From assembly GCA_030340625.1 (NCBI GenBank), contig JAOPHQ010000572.1, positions 94,501-158,500 of the forward strand: a stretch of DNA of 64,000 bases. Reading direction: 5' to 3'. Source of the DNA: Merluccius polli. Lineage: Eukaryota; Chordata; Actinopteri; Gadiformes; Merlucciidae. The translations under genes were made by a program, and so were the position numbers. The notes beneath the pieces are model-generated. The model ran no database searches, was not told the origin of the DNA, and worked only from the letters and a program-made list of their open reading frames with translations. Positions 12,727-50,504 of the stretch are shown here, piece by piece (the stretch's first letter is position 1; every line of letters begins with the position of its first letter).

Positions 12727-13984
12727 TGCATTATTAGCCTGATATAAAATATAAAATGTGAGCCGTAGCTCAATTCTTTTACTTTGATGCTTGATTCGGT
12801 TATTTTTGTACTTTTGTTAGTGTTATACTATGTACACTTGCAGTGTGGCTGTCCTGTTATGCACTGCCAGTGCTAATAATAATATGTAGTATGTTTAAGA
12901 AGACTACTGAATTATGTGCACTTAAACTATAACCTTGAATATATGAATGTGAGGTATGTAAATGATGTTGTTATTCAGTTCATGATTTAAAGAGAAACAC
13001 ACTTCGTGGTTAAAAGGTTTAATAATCATAACACAATAACACAACACAATTCATTGTTAAAAAGCTAAAAATAATTAATTTTATTGTTAAAACAGTTTAT
13101 TGTTGCACTTAATGCATTAATTACGGTATCCACCAGTTAATTGACACTGGAATGCCTGTTTAGAGAGGATACTTTTATTTTTTGTTTTCTACAATAATCT
13201 TTGATATATTTTAAGTTTAAAGTACCCTGTGGTTCCAGTTGCTTATTGTGTCTATCATTTTCTCTTTCAACCTCTCCTACGGACTTAGATACTCGTCCTA
13301 AATATCTTTGAGTACTCTGTGAACCCTAGGTGGGTTACACTTACACAGCAGGGGAGGCCACGTTAGGAGTCTGACAATGTTGAGAAAAAGAATGACCGGA
13401 ACAGGCTCTACCAGCCAATCAGAATGCTGAAGGTTGACAAATATGAAAGGAATGTACAAGGAAGCAAATCAATTATGATCAACAGCAGCTTCATTAATCA
13501 CAATCTAAGATCCCAGTGCTGCAGAAGATGGGTTCTATAAGACCAACCGAGATAGCCAGTGGGATCACTGCTGACAAAGTCCTACTTGTTATGTGGTTTA
13601 TGTGGGGACTCAAATAACAGCCACAATAACTTGGATAAAGATAGACAGATGGGTTCTCTTTGAACCAGACCAGAGACTCAATCCCCCCACAGAGACCAAG
13701 GCACAGGTAGCGTTAAAGGGGAAGACAAGCAATTGGTTCTTCACTTGTACAACATCAGGTCAATCTTTGTTTAGGTCTTTTTCGTCTTTAGAAGGACAAA
13801 GAATACCTGGAATGACCAGGCTGAAGCAAATATATGAAGAAGACACAGCTTGAGTCTGTGGATAATTTCTGTCTGCTTGACTTGATTTATCAGAGCTTTT
13901 ACCCTTTTAACAACTCACTGTGAATTTTCAGGTCATTAATGAACGATTAGGGATTAGGCATCTTGCTATGGGATGCCTACGGGT

Positions 13985-14090
13985 GGACTGCAGATATTGG
14001 GGTTTGAACCCAGAACCTTGCACCTGGGAGGCAAATATCCTATACCCTACCCACTATACTCTACTGCTCCCCACTGAGCAGAAAAAGAGG
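13985..14090 (-). repeat. tRNA-derived SINE head
   Basis: On the minus strand, GGTTCTGGGTTCAAACCCC is a good pol III B box, preceded by TAGTGGGTAGGGTATAGGAT resembling a tRNA D-arm/A-box region. It is degenerate and not a functional tRNA. Confidence 0.6.
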
Positions 14091-14135
14091 CATTACAGGC
14101 TAGGAAGGAGACTGCTAGTGAGTTGATCCTGAGGT

Positions 14136-14450
14136 AGTCTCGCATAGCCAGACCTATCTCCACACTTTGTTTCAGCGCTGTGCAAGCACTGGAGAAAGGT
14201 CTGGCTCCATCATTATCATTCTGACATATGGGGAAAAAAACGTCTGTCTTGTTTGTATTTCTTTAACCAATCACAATCGTCTTGGGCGGTGCTAAGCCAG
14301 GATGCAGCGACAGTGGCAGATGGCTAAAGGGGGAGGAGTATAAGGTATAAGCACTCCTACAGTCGCCCAATGGCAGGCTTGGGTGGGGTTATGCCAACAA
14401 CCTACATCCGGTAAACCAGACTAATCCTAAATCTAGGTCTGAGTCAGACT
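14136..14450. mobile_element. possible non-autonomous DNA transposon
   Basis: Imperfect inverted ends: AGTCTCGCATAGCCAGACCT on the left, AGGTCTGAGTCAGACT on the right. About 315 bp, no coding sequence, composition unlike its flanks. Superfamily not decided. Confidence 0.45.
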
Positions 14451-14871
14451 GGTTAGACTCTGGGCTGGGTGGGGCTGCACACCTGTGGTGCAGAGCATTC
14501 ATGGTACCCAGGATAAACCAACTATCAACACACACACTCAGGAGAGAGCCGCTGTCATGGCAGCACATACCATCTGCTCGGCAAATACCATCTTGTCATC
14601 ACCAATAAATGCATCCTACAACATCTACCTTTGTCCTGCATCGGAGGGCCCAGCAAAAGCCACTAATGTGACGTGTGGCAGGGGTAAACTGCCACATTAT
14701 TATCAGTGGTGCAAAAAGTTGGTATGTGGTGCATAGGGGCGCTGCACTAGAGGGGGCACCAAAGCGATGGGGGAAATACAAATTTGGCATTTTCCCTATT
14801 TAACAGCTGTTGTGCATGTGAAAATGATATGATCAATAACAGAGGCCATGAGGCAGGGGGGGGGGGCGCCT

Positions 14872-15017
14872 TTCTTTCTGAGGGGTATGCAGACACATGA
14901 CTGGCACCCCCCCCCCCCCCCCCCCCCCCGTTGCTCCCTTCACACCCCCTCGCCACACAAGCCAGGCGGGGGGGGGGGGGGGGGGGCAGTCATGTGTCTG
15001 CATACCCCTCAGAAAGT
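14872..15017. repeat. hairpin with opposed poly-C and poly-G tracts
   Basis: The arm at about 14872-14904 (TCTGAGGGGTATGCAGACAC, continuing to ATGACTG) is repeated inverted at 14987-15016. Inside the arms, a run of about 21 C (from 14909) faces a run of about 17 G (ending near 14986), extending the stem. The loop is about 40 bp. Confidence 0.85.
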
Positions 15018-15254
15018 TGCGCCCCTGATTATTATCATCTCTGTGGACCATGCTACAATGTCCACAATGGTTGATTTATAGATGTATTCAGATAAGATAA
15101 GATACAACTTTACTGTCTGATTTGATTTGTCTGAAATGGTCCTGTAGTACCATAGTTAGGTAAAAAGGCAAAAAATAGTTTCCCCTCCCCAGTACAGGAT
15201 AAAACAACAGCTAAAAACATCACCTAACATCGCCTAAATAAATACAAAATAAAA

Positions 15255-15522
15255 AATCTCCTTAAGCACTTGTATGCTTGTATGTCCTGGCACTTACATT
15301 AGTATCTTGCACTTATTATCATAGCACTTAGCATCTTGCCCTAGCTATCTCCGTTGTATACTAGCAATGGGTTAAGTTGCCATGCTTAAAACTTGTTCTA
15401 TTGACATCCTTACTGTACCGATAGTGATATATTGTTGCACTTTCTTCTGACAAATGTACTTATTGTAAGTCGCTTTGGACAAAAGCATCTGCTAAATGCC
15501 CTAAATGTAAATGTAAATGTAG
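15255..15522 (+). repeat. LINE/SINE 3' tail type repeat
   Basis: Contains TGTAAGTCGCTTTGGACAAA and GCATCTGCTAAATGCC, the widely shared 3' end of fish LINE/SINE families, finishing in a short TAAATG-type tandem. Confidence 0.65.
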
Positions 15523-15530
15523 TAAAGGAC

Positions 15531-16950
15531 TGCTTGCCCCTGTTCCTCCTGTGTGGTGGGACCCTGTAACTCCTGCCCGAGGGTGAGAGCTGGTACTCTG
15601 TGTTAAAGACATGGGAGCTGTCCTCCAGCCAACCTCAAAGACTCTCTTAGTCTCTCTGGTGATTTCAATAGAGCAGAGCAGCCCCTTACAACAAGTTCCT
15701 CTGACAAGCCAATGTCACTGTAGAAAGGTCTGTGTGCAACAGCAAATATAAAGGAGACCTAAAGTCCAAACCTGCCTCCACCTCCTATCTTCTGGCATGT
15801 GATGTAAGCAGCAGGAGACATTTGGACTGGAATGGCACTTCACACCAAGTTAAATGGATCAAGCTCATTCCAACATACACGTGTACATTACAAAGGTCAT
15901 CGTTTTGAAACTATTTTGTGTTAGAAAAGATATGTCCCCATGTTATCAGTATTGTTAAGTCAATGCAGAGTTGCAAGTAAAACAAAAGCATTGCTTAAGA
16001 GTGAAAGCTTGGAATTTGTTCCTGTGCAAATATCTACTCTCGATATGCCATTCAACTTTAGGTGACCGATACCGTTACTATAGCGATTGTGTGCACTTCA
16101 TATAGTTATATAGTATATGTGATTTAATATATACTACATATGTAATATAATGTCATGTTATCATCATATAATCATAATTGCATATATGACATAGGTATAT
16201 GATTGATTGTATGAATATTATTTTTTTTATCTTAACCAAGTTGAATTTCATTAGGACCTCTGCATAAGGCTGCAACAGCATGATCACCACTAGATGGCAG
16301 TAGATTACTGTTTGTAACTGACATTTAAAAAACCTCTGAAACGTTTTTAGTTGTTGCCAATTTACCAAAGTTAAACAAACAGCAATACGGAATGGCATTC
16401 GGAGAATACATGACATATTTCCAATAAAACAGGATATTAACTTGCGACCAAGCTCTCTATTTATAAGTCGGATTGGGATTTGATCCTTGAGGATTTGATG
16501 AGGCTACGTGCAAAAGTGACACAACACACTGGCCAGCTGTGTTTCAGCCCGCTGCAGGCTTTAATATGCGAGAGCGGAAACATGTTATGATATTATTGGT
16601 TGAACTATTATGTCTGCCAGTAGTGCACGGACAACGTAGCGTCACCACACAAACATCTCAGCTGTAACCAATACGTCGTCGGCTCCGGCGCGTTTAATAT
16701 GCGAAGAAGACCGTGGTGGATGTCGTGGTCGACGTAACACACGGCATGACGGCAAACAGGCCTCAAACAGACGCTCTCCAAGTATCGTCACGTGTCTCTA
16801 TCTGTGCCCCTAACAGCGCCGAGGCGATAAGTCCCCCCCCCCCAAAAAAATAAAAAAAATAAAAGAACATAATATAACATAATATAATATAAATAAAATA
16901 AAATAAAATGAAATGAAATAAAATGAAATAAAATAATATAAATAAATTAA
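15531..16950. other. noncoding, nothing recognised
   Basis: No credible exon. Two short related segments containing TTTAATATGCGA occur near 16560 and 16693, and an A-rich (AAAAT)n-like tract fills 16846-16955 just before the candidate adcy6 promoter. Confidence 0.5.
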
Positions 16951-16959
16951 ATAAAACGG

Positions 16960-17090
16960 GGCACAAAAACGGCCGCACGCGGACACGCGACACGCGCGCA
17001 CAACGTAGGCGAAACCGGCCAGCAGTGCACGCGCGCGCGGATGCAGCGCCCCCTTATAAAGGCGGCCTCTAGGGGGGAGCCGTGAGCCCA
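16960..17090 (+). promoter_or_regulatory. candidate adcy6 core promoter with TATA box
   Basis: A CpG-rich stretch containing TTATAAA at 17054-17060, about 3.2 kb upstream of the adcy6 start codon. It is followed by GC-rich sequence and a strong donor at 17407. No other gene on this strand needs it. Start of transcription would be near 17085. This is an inference from composition and motif, without transcript data. Confidence 0.45.
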
Positions 17091-17406
17091 GAGAGACCCG
17101 CAGCTCGGCGCGGACGAGGAGGGAGGGAGGGAGGGAGGGAGCAGGAATGTGGCGCTGCTCTGGAAGAGCTCGCAGGGAGCCAGCAGTGAAGGTTGTTCTG
17201 CCGAAAATGAGCTGTGTGTGTGTGTGTTTTTCTTTCGCCTTCGTCGGACCCGCTGACGCCCCGTCGTAACGACGTGCAGACAGAGGCTAGTGGGTGAAGC
17301 GGCATTACGCGGTGCGCGACATTTGTCGGGGTTTTTTTTTTTTTGGTTGGTTGGTTGTCGGGCTCCGGCGCACCGATACTCTCCTTTCTTGAGCGCGGGG
17401 TCTGTG
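17085..17406 (+). other. candidate adcy6 noncoding first exon
   Basis: GC-rich segment downstream of the TATA box that ends in CTGTG followed by a consensus donor GTGAGT at 17407-17412. A (CA)n array starts a few bases inside the proposed intron (17421). A second possible 5' UTR exon ends at 20198 (GCAG before GTGAGT), leaving an intron of only 118 bp before the coding exon. I cannot decide between one and two leader exons. Confidence 0.4.
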
Positions 17407-17417
17407 GTGAGTACGTA

Positions 17418-17766
<349 letters not shown>

Positions 17767-19093
17767 AGTGCTTTTTAAGTGTGTCCTGCAGGACCCCAGG
17801 CTGTAGCCCGTTTGATGATGTAGACGCAGCCAAAATTCACGTTGCTTGTATTCATCGCGTTGTTGTTGCGTATCGCGATGCGTGTGATCGCTGTCTGTTC
17901 CCGGCTGTTTTCGTGCGGCTCTCCCCCCCTCTCTCTCCCCTCTCCCCCCCCTGTTTGACATTGCGGCCCACGCTGTCGCCTTTCCTTTTTTTCCGCCGAG
18001 AAACATGTTTTGTTTGACCCACACTGCCCCGTTATCACGCTTGCGTTTCTGTTGTAAAAAAATAAAATAAAATAAAATGGTATCACGCGCCGTACCGTTA
18101 AACCGTTAAACAGTTACAATTAAAGGCCAAGATGTAACGCTAAGTTGGCCCATGTAACGGAATGTTTTGCGGGTAACTTAGTCCTCCTTGTCGGGGGGGT
18201 CCGGGTCCACATGTAGCCTACAGTAGGCCGTCCGCCTCGCACCAAATACAAAATGAAAATGTCAAAATGAGTGTATATATGTATATATAGGCTATATATA
18301 CTGTATATAACTGTTACTGTGAGACAGGCTGATGTCCTCTCCTGCAACACGATACGATACAATCGTGGACCGTCGCCGGCTGTTTGCCCAGGCCGGTGTA
18401 TCGCGGTGTCCTGTTATGTAACGGCGGATCCCACAGGGTCCACATGCACGGGCGCGTCGCTATAAATATACATCTTCACCGTACCGTTTAACGGGATCAT
18501 GAACCGCTACGTTGAGGATTGCGTTATAGCGCTAGTAATTAGTAATTGCAATAATAATGTTGAATGTGTGTTTTCATGTGTCAGCCGATTACATACGGTC
18601 GTCATCATGTAGCATCATGGGATTTTTTTTTTTTAGTTATCCCATGATGGATGCATGCATGCATGATGCATGCATGCCTGCATGCATGCACAGGCTACAC
18701 CGATTTTATTACATAAGAGCCGCATGCGGCTATCCGACCTGTCGTAAACGCAACGGCGGTAGACGATATGCTTATTGTCTGATACAGTATGCGCATCCCA
18801 TAATGTAGCGGCTCTGCGTGAACACGACCCTGGCATCCTCTCTGGATAGCTGGGCTAGTAGCCCGCCGTCAGGGGGCTTGCTGCTATCTGAAGTTAATTT
18901 AACAAGGCCTACTTAGGCCTACAGTGTCATTTTTTGTGTGCGTTATTTGCAGGGATGCAACGTTTCTAAACGACTCAAAAGCCATGTGTTATCCTTTATT
19001 TTTAAATTCATATCAGTGCCAGTGTAAATATTAATAATGTTTCCTTCAATGTTTCCCTTTTGCTTGTTGAGCTGGTCGAATACCTTTAAAAAC

Positions 19094-19095
<2 letters not shown>

Positions 19096-19137
<42 letters not shown>

Positions 19138-19160
19138 TATTATTATTATTATTATTATAT
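19096..19160. repeat. AAT/ATT palindromic trinucleotide repeat
   Basis: About 12 AAT units followed by about 8 ATT units, perfectly self-complementary, in the adcy6 5' intron. Confidence 0.9.
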
Positions 19161-20317
19161 CTGCGTCCTGGACTGCAGCTGCTTCTGAAGGTGTCCCAGC
19201 ATGTGTGCGTTTCATGTGTCCTCTCCTTGCTGTCGCCCTGAGCCCAGTGGGCAGAGATTTGTTTATTAAGTTTAGAGGTTAGCAGTGTCCTTGACATGTG
19301 CAGCCAGAAGCCAGTCACTGAGTCATCAAAGCTAATGGGGGAAGCATGGATAATTTAATCTGGACTGGAGAGCTCTTGATCTCTGATGGTGCCCACTCGG
19401 TACGTCTTTGTTGTCAAATTGAGCACACCAAACCCGGCCCACTCAAGGCCGTAATGGAGCGATTGCAGTGATAGAGATGGAGCTGAGCGCCGTCCGCCGA
19501 GAACGAGCCTGTTGGCTTCCTTCACAAGACCACAAGAAAAGTGTTTAATCAGTGAAGAGTTGGGTTAATTTGGACGTTGTTCAACTTTGCAGTGGTTGGT
19601 GACAAAAATCGACCATTGGCACCCGCCCCTTGTGGCAATACATGTCGTACATTGTTCTCTTCCACCCGAGTATTTTGTAAACAAAACATCCAGTTGTTTC
19701 CATGGAGTCTGCTCTGGAGAACAGCAGAAAGAGGGGGTTCAGGAATTACAAAACGTGCGTTCAATTTACTGTGAATTATTTGTAATTACTTCCACTGGAA
19801 ACAATGTGTCAGATTATCCATGTGCGCGTAAACACACACACACGCACGCACACACACACACACGCACACACGCTATTTCGCAACACATGGCATTGTTTCA
19901 GTACTTTGCTTTCCCTTGGGTTCTTCAGCAAGAATAACTGTTCCTTAGGTGGCTTTGCCTCCAGCACAATAAACAACATGGCGTGTTGTGCTTTTCCCAG
20001 GAAGACGGTTGGCCAACGGCGGCAGTGCGTTGTTTAAAGAGCTAACATTGTGCCCGCCTGTTGTTTTACAATAGGGGGCTGCGTAAGACTCACACCTCCA
20101 GTGACTCTGCCTTGACTGAACCAATGGTGTGTGCTCACTTGGATAAATGAGTGGCCTGGCCGAAAAGAGATCTGCGACACGTATACAAGGCCACGCAGGT
20201 GAGTGGACGCGTTCATATCTGTATTATAACCTGCGACTGGAATATTCCTATTTCACACATGTTATTTTATCTCATTAGCTTGTCCGCGTTTCATCTGCAT
20301 GCTCTGCTCCTGCTAGG

Positions 20318-45727
<25,410 letters not shown>

Positions 45728-46650
45728 CGAGCAGCCGTCCACAATGTCCCTTCCCGCTACACTGACGAGACACCAGGGAGACACATGGGTTGGAGGAGGA
45801 GGAGGAGGAGGAGGAGGTGTAGGAGGAGAAGGGTGGGGGAGGAAGACAAGAGCATAGTGAGGAGCACTCAAGCATGCTGGGAAGTACGCGCCGGGGAGAG
45901 ACAATGGCCAAGAAGGACACGGGTCGGCCTTGTCTTTGTGCTCTAGCGCTACGCCTATGCACACACATAGGAAGCTAGTTTTTATATGAAGGTTAATCCT
46001 ACGCCCCCCCCCCCCCCCCCCCCAAGCTGCTTGAGGAATCGTGAGGAGCACATGTCTTTTTTGCCTGTGTTCACCGATGCTTCCCCCAGAGTTATTTATT
46101 TCCATTGGGAGGGATTGTTTTTCTTTTAATGACTACCTTGTTGAAACAAGACCACCGCTACATGAAGAAAATATGCAAGGATTACGTGAAGGAAAGAAAA
46201 TGACCAAAGAACAAATGTGTGTGAAGTACGCGTACACAACATGTTTATAAATACGTGTGGGATGCAGTCCAAAATGTCTTGCATTGTACTCGAGTATAGT
46301 AATCTTCAGTTATTTATTGTTGAGTTTGTCCACTTTCTACAACAAAAGCCAAGGTACCACTGCTGTCGCCGATGGGGGGGGGGGGGGAGACTCTTTTTGT
46401 GCTTCTACACACACACACATGATGGCTTGGATTTCCTTTGGGGTTTTGTGTTTTTACCAGAATCCATCCTGTCTTTCAAATGGTAATAAGCAAGTAGATG
46501 TTTGCTTGGTGGAGAAGTACGACTGATTCATTAATTGCACCCACCTGTCAATGTATTTTTGGTACGAGCCCAAATATTTTTGGAGATAAAGGCGAGATGG
46601 CTGTATTAGCACTTGTGGTACATAAGAGATTGTTTTACCTGTTACAAGAT

Positions 46651-46785
<135 letters not shown>

Positions 46786-47917
46786 ATATATATAACAGAA
46801 TGCCTTTTTTGATCTTCGGAGGCATAACTTTTCACTGTGAGGTTTTTACAATACTGTAAGACAAATGCTTTCTTGCCAAACTGGTCGCTACGAAGCATTT
46901 TTGATATTATACTTTGTAGTTGTGTCTCCATTCCTAGTACATTTTTGAGAAAAAAATAATTATGTTCTGATATGTCTGTTGGGCTGTGATTCTAGTTTCA
47001 TTCCGTTATAAACAATTGAAAAGAGGGGTTTTTTTATGTTTCAATGTCTAAACATAAACTGGCTGTCCTGAAATGTAAAATGTACACTGTTTTGGAAGGA
47101 TACGCTGTATGTAGGAACTTACTGTTCACAGGTATTGCCTTGAGATTATGCTGTTCAGTGGTCCAGGTATTTTGTTCACAAACGACGACTGCACACAACA
47201 GCATTTCAACAACAGCTTCTTGTACATGGTCGCTTAAGTCGGTCTTTTGAAATAATCTCAAATCTTGGATTCTCATCTCCATGGTAACACTACTGAGAAT
47301 AACCTTTCACCATGTTGCGTGTGGTATAGATAGAGGGGTTGTGTCACTGAAATGTAAAGGGAGAAATTGAATGATTTAAACTACTTCCTGTTTGCCAGAA
47401 GGTTGAGAAGATGGTCAATACGGATAACACTGAAGCCATGTTTTGACAGTAACCATGTGGACCATCGCATCAATTAAGTTTGCCAGACTTCTTTCTTCAT
47501 CTAAGACAAAAACCATGTCATATTTCTCTGTATTCCAGATAGAAAAGGTGAACAGTATTTTGTTCCTTTTACATTAAAAGAGACCCTTCAAAGAAAATGA
47601 TTATGAATAATTGATTCTACAGATTTCCCTTAAGAAATCAATAAATTGCTGATTTGCGTTCATCTTTTTGATGTTTCTGTTTATGTATTTGTAATTTCAA
47701 TGATTTCTCATAAGGCACAGTAATGAAAAGTTCGGATTGTATACTGAAGAGCACCTCTCCCTCAATTTGTCTGTGCTTTTATTTTGTGTGTTCTAGGCTA
47801 CTCTACTGCACATTAAATTATTTATATTATGATAATGAGTAGTATGCTTTAGTATTATATATATATAACTAGAAAAAGTTAAATGTCAGAGGAAATTGTG
47901 GTGTGCAGGTAGTTGAA

Positions 47918-47923
47918 AATAAA
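47918..47923 (+). terminator. candidate adcy6 poly(A) signal
   Basis: AATAAA in an AT-rich setting, the last such signal before the satellite at 47985. An upstream ATTAAA near 47573 could give a shorter transcript. Confidence 0.45.
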
Positions 47924-47984
47924 GTTCTTAGTACCTGGTATATTGGAAATGTACAGAGTGACGTGAAGTAGTGCTGTAGTTTTA

Positions 47985-49370
47985 TGGCGGCTGCTAGGGT
48001 GTTATTATGTTGCTTCTTGGGTGTTTTGGACATTTGCGAGGGTTCTCTGCACAGTTGCTAGTGTTCTGGGTGGTTGCTATTGACATTTGGGTAGTTGCTA
48101 GGTTGTTCTTGGTGGTTGTTAGGGTGATCTGGGTGGTTGCTACGTTGTTCAAGATGGTTGCTAGGGTGTTCTAGGTAGTTTATTATGGTGTTCTATGTGG
48201 TTGCTAGGGGGTTCTAGGTGGTTGCTAGGGTGATCTGGGTGGTTCTTTGTTTGAAGAATATTAATAGTCCAGTGATAGAATTTTGATATTTAAAAAAATA
48301 ATAATGAAATACATTTAGTTATCTCTTGTAAAATGACACCATTGCTTAGAAAATGGAGGTGCAATCACTGCGAGGTGCTCAACATTTTAATGTATAATAT
48401 GTCTATGGGGTCTAAATATAGTGGGGGTAGTGACAGTTTATAGATTTCAATTGTTTATAGTTTGTTCACTAACAATTGTAGAACACAGAAAAATCCCATT
48501 TGTGTGAGTTTAAGAGTTTAAAAATTTAAATGCTTAAAAGTATTAATGGTGTAGGTTGCATTGGTGTTCTAGGTGGTTGCTAGGGTGATCTGGGTAGTTG
48601 CTAGGTTGTTCTAGGTTTATATGGTGTTCTAGGTGGTTGCTGGTTGTTCTAGTTGGTTGCTATGGTGTTCTAGGTGGTTGCTAGGGTGCAGTGCCGTGCA
48701 TAGACACTAGGGGGCAAGGGCTCAAGCAAAAAAAAGGACAAAATTTACCTATATTCAAAAACACACGCAGGCACACACTGCCACATGCGCAAACAATAAT
48801 GCACTTCTAAACATCACGTTTTAAGAAAATTGGCTATGAAGAAAAGGGGGTTATTTAATCACTAAACTACAAAAACTATGCAAAACGCAACTACCTGCTT
48901 CACAAACGAATTGCATATTTGTACGTTTTCCTGCCTGACGAAGATAACATATTTTTTAAAATTGATAGTGTATTCATTCATAGATACTACTACACAGTTC
49001 TCTTTATATTTGATAGAATTTCAATAACAAATAGGCAAAAAAAAAGCCAAAAAAAGGTAACTTTTGACTGAGGGCAAAAGGGCACGGGCTTAAGCCCCCC
49101 TTGGACCCTATCTGTGCACGTGCCTGATAGGGTGTTCTAGGTGGTTGCTAGGCTGTTCTAGGTAGTTGCTAGGGTGTTCTGGGTAGTTGCTAGGGTGATC
49201 TGGGTAGTTGCTAGGGTGTTCTGGGTAGTTGCTAGGGTGATCTGGGTAGTTGCTAGGGTGATCTGGGTAGTTGCTAGGTTGTTCTAGGTGTATATGGTGT
49301 TCTAGGTGCTTGCTGGTTGTTGTAGTTGCTTTCTATGTTGTTGTAGGTGGTTGCTAGGGTGTTATTGGTT
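47985..49370. repeat. GGTTGCTAGG-type satellite in three blocks
   Basis: Blocks at about 47985-48245, 48560-48688 and 49127-49365 are built of a ~22-bp unit with core GGTTGCTAGGGTGTTCT, alternating with a GATCTGGGT variant. The first two blocks are separated by AT-rich sequence, the second and third by a hAT-like insertion. Sequence after block 1 (about 48398-48500) resembles sequence after block 3 (about 49544-49640), so a larger unit was duplicated. No gene in this intergenic stretch. Confidence 0.85.
48689..49126. mobile_element. hAT-like non-autonomous transposon
   Basis: The left end starts CAGTGCCGTGCATAGACA; the right end complement starts CAGGCACGTGCACAGATA, typical hAT termini. It is flanked by CTAGGGTG (48681-48688) and ATAGGGTG (49127-49134), an 8-bp duplication with one mismatch. 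438 bp, no coding capacity. It interrupts the satellite. Confidence 0.75.
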
Positions 49371-50260
49371 TAAAACAAATATTTAAAAGTAAATTAAGTA
49401 TAAATAGTAAGTTTCGTATGAAGGATGAGTTGAGTATGGACGTTTGGGAATAATATTAGTGAGCAAATTGTTATTTATTTATTTTTAACAGCTGTTAACT
49501 GAGTTTTAGATTTCAATGTCTGTGTATGTTGAGAACATTTAAAGTGATCTATGGGGTCTAAATATGTTGAGAGTAGTGACAGGTAGATTTTGATAGTTTA
49601 TATTTGGTACACTAACAGTTCTAGAATACAGAGAAAAATCCTGTGTGTGGGAGTTTAAAAGTTGAAATACTTAAATAGTATAAATGTTTTGAGTCATTCC
49701 ATAAAAGTTTGGATAGTAAGATAGTATATAAAGTTTGAATTATTGTTGTAGCCTATGAAAGAGGAGTTTAGTAGGGAAGTTTAGGAATACAAAAAATAAT
49801 AATATTAAAAATAATAAGTATATAGGAGTTGTGCAGCTAAAGCTGTTTTACGGTTGTCACTTAAAATCAAGAACCTATCTTTGAACTGGCCAAAAACAGT
49901 GAAACGTAGCCGCCTCAGTGCATTTGGCAGAGCTTCTCCATGACTGAATAAGTCGGTCTAAGGTTTCACCTCGACACTGGAGATAGTATGGCTATGTAAT
50001 TGCTTCGGCATTCATAATTCATTTAATCCCGAGGTTCACTTACAACACTCAATGGTGAACATTAATTAAACCTCACGAATTTGTTTTATGACGTGACAGG
50101 GCAGGGGACGAGTTGGTACTGTCTGGGAAATACCATTTGAGTGTGTGTGTGTGTGTGTGTGTGTGGGGGGGGGGGAATAAAGCCTCTACTGCGGCGCGTG
50201 CGTTTTGAAACTGCCGCCGTCGCACGGCAACTGTGGGCGCCGGCCGCCAGGGGACTCCGT
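49371..50260. other. intergenic, no gene seen
   Basis: AT-rich sequence between the satellite and the galnt6 promoter, ending in (TG)n and poly-G at about 50140-50175. Only the duplicated segment near 49544-49640 is notable. Confidence 0.6.
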
Positions 50261-50297
50261 CCAATCAGCAGCAGCGCGAGGAGCCACCTGTTATATA
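50261..50297 (+). promoter_or_regulatory. candidate galnt6 core promoter (CCAAT and TATA)
   Basis: CCAAT at 50261-50265 and TATATA at 50292-50297 lie in a GC-rich island, with a start expected near 50322. About 1.7 kb of intron separates the following exon from the first coding exon. Spacing and order of the two boxes are classical, but no transcript supports it here. Confidence 0.5.
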
Positions 50298-50321
50298 GAC
50301 CTGGTCCCAGGGCAGCCGCGG

Positions 50322-50504
50322 GGCCGCGGCGTCGCTGTGTCCCTTTACTCTGCTCTCCATCTCTCCCCCACCTCCACCTCCTCTCGCTCTCTCTCTCTCC
50401 CCCCGCGACGTCCACCACTGGGGGAGACACCGTCGGACCCTCCGGCGTCTCCTTAGCTGTCCAAACCCAAGAAGCAGTTAGTCCCGGGGGAACGGTTTTT
50501 GAAG
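50322..50504 (+). other. candidate galnt6 noncoding first exon
   Basis: GC-rich leader ending GAAG before donor GTAAGG at 50505. The matching acceptor is 52181-52182 (pyrimidine tract, CCACAG), 31 bp before the galnt6 ATG. The open frames crossing this exon on both strands are composition artefacts. Confidence 0.5.

Noticed and set aside
1..17000. Search for cacnb3 coding exons on the minus strand (expected neighbour of ADCY6 by human synteny)
   Set aside because: None of the conserved blocks of the calcium-channel beta subunit could be seen. The gene may lie further left or not be linked.
18640..18700. TGCATGCA-rich palindromic stretch
   Set aside because: A short tetranucleotide repeat; no flanking structure to suggest more.
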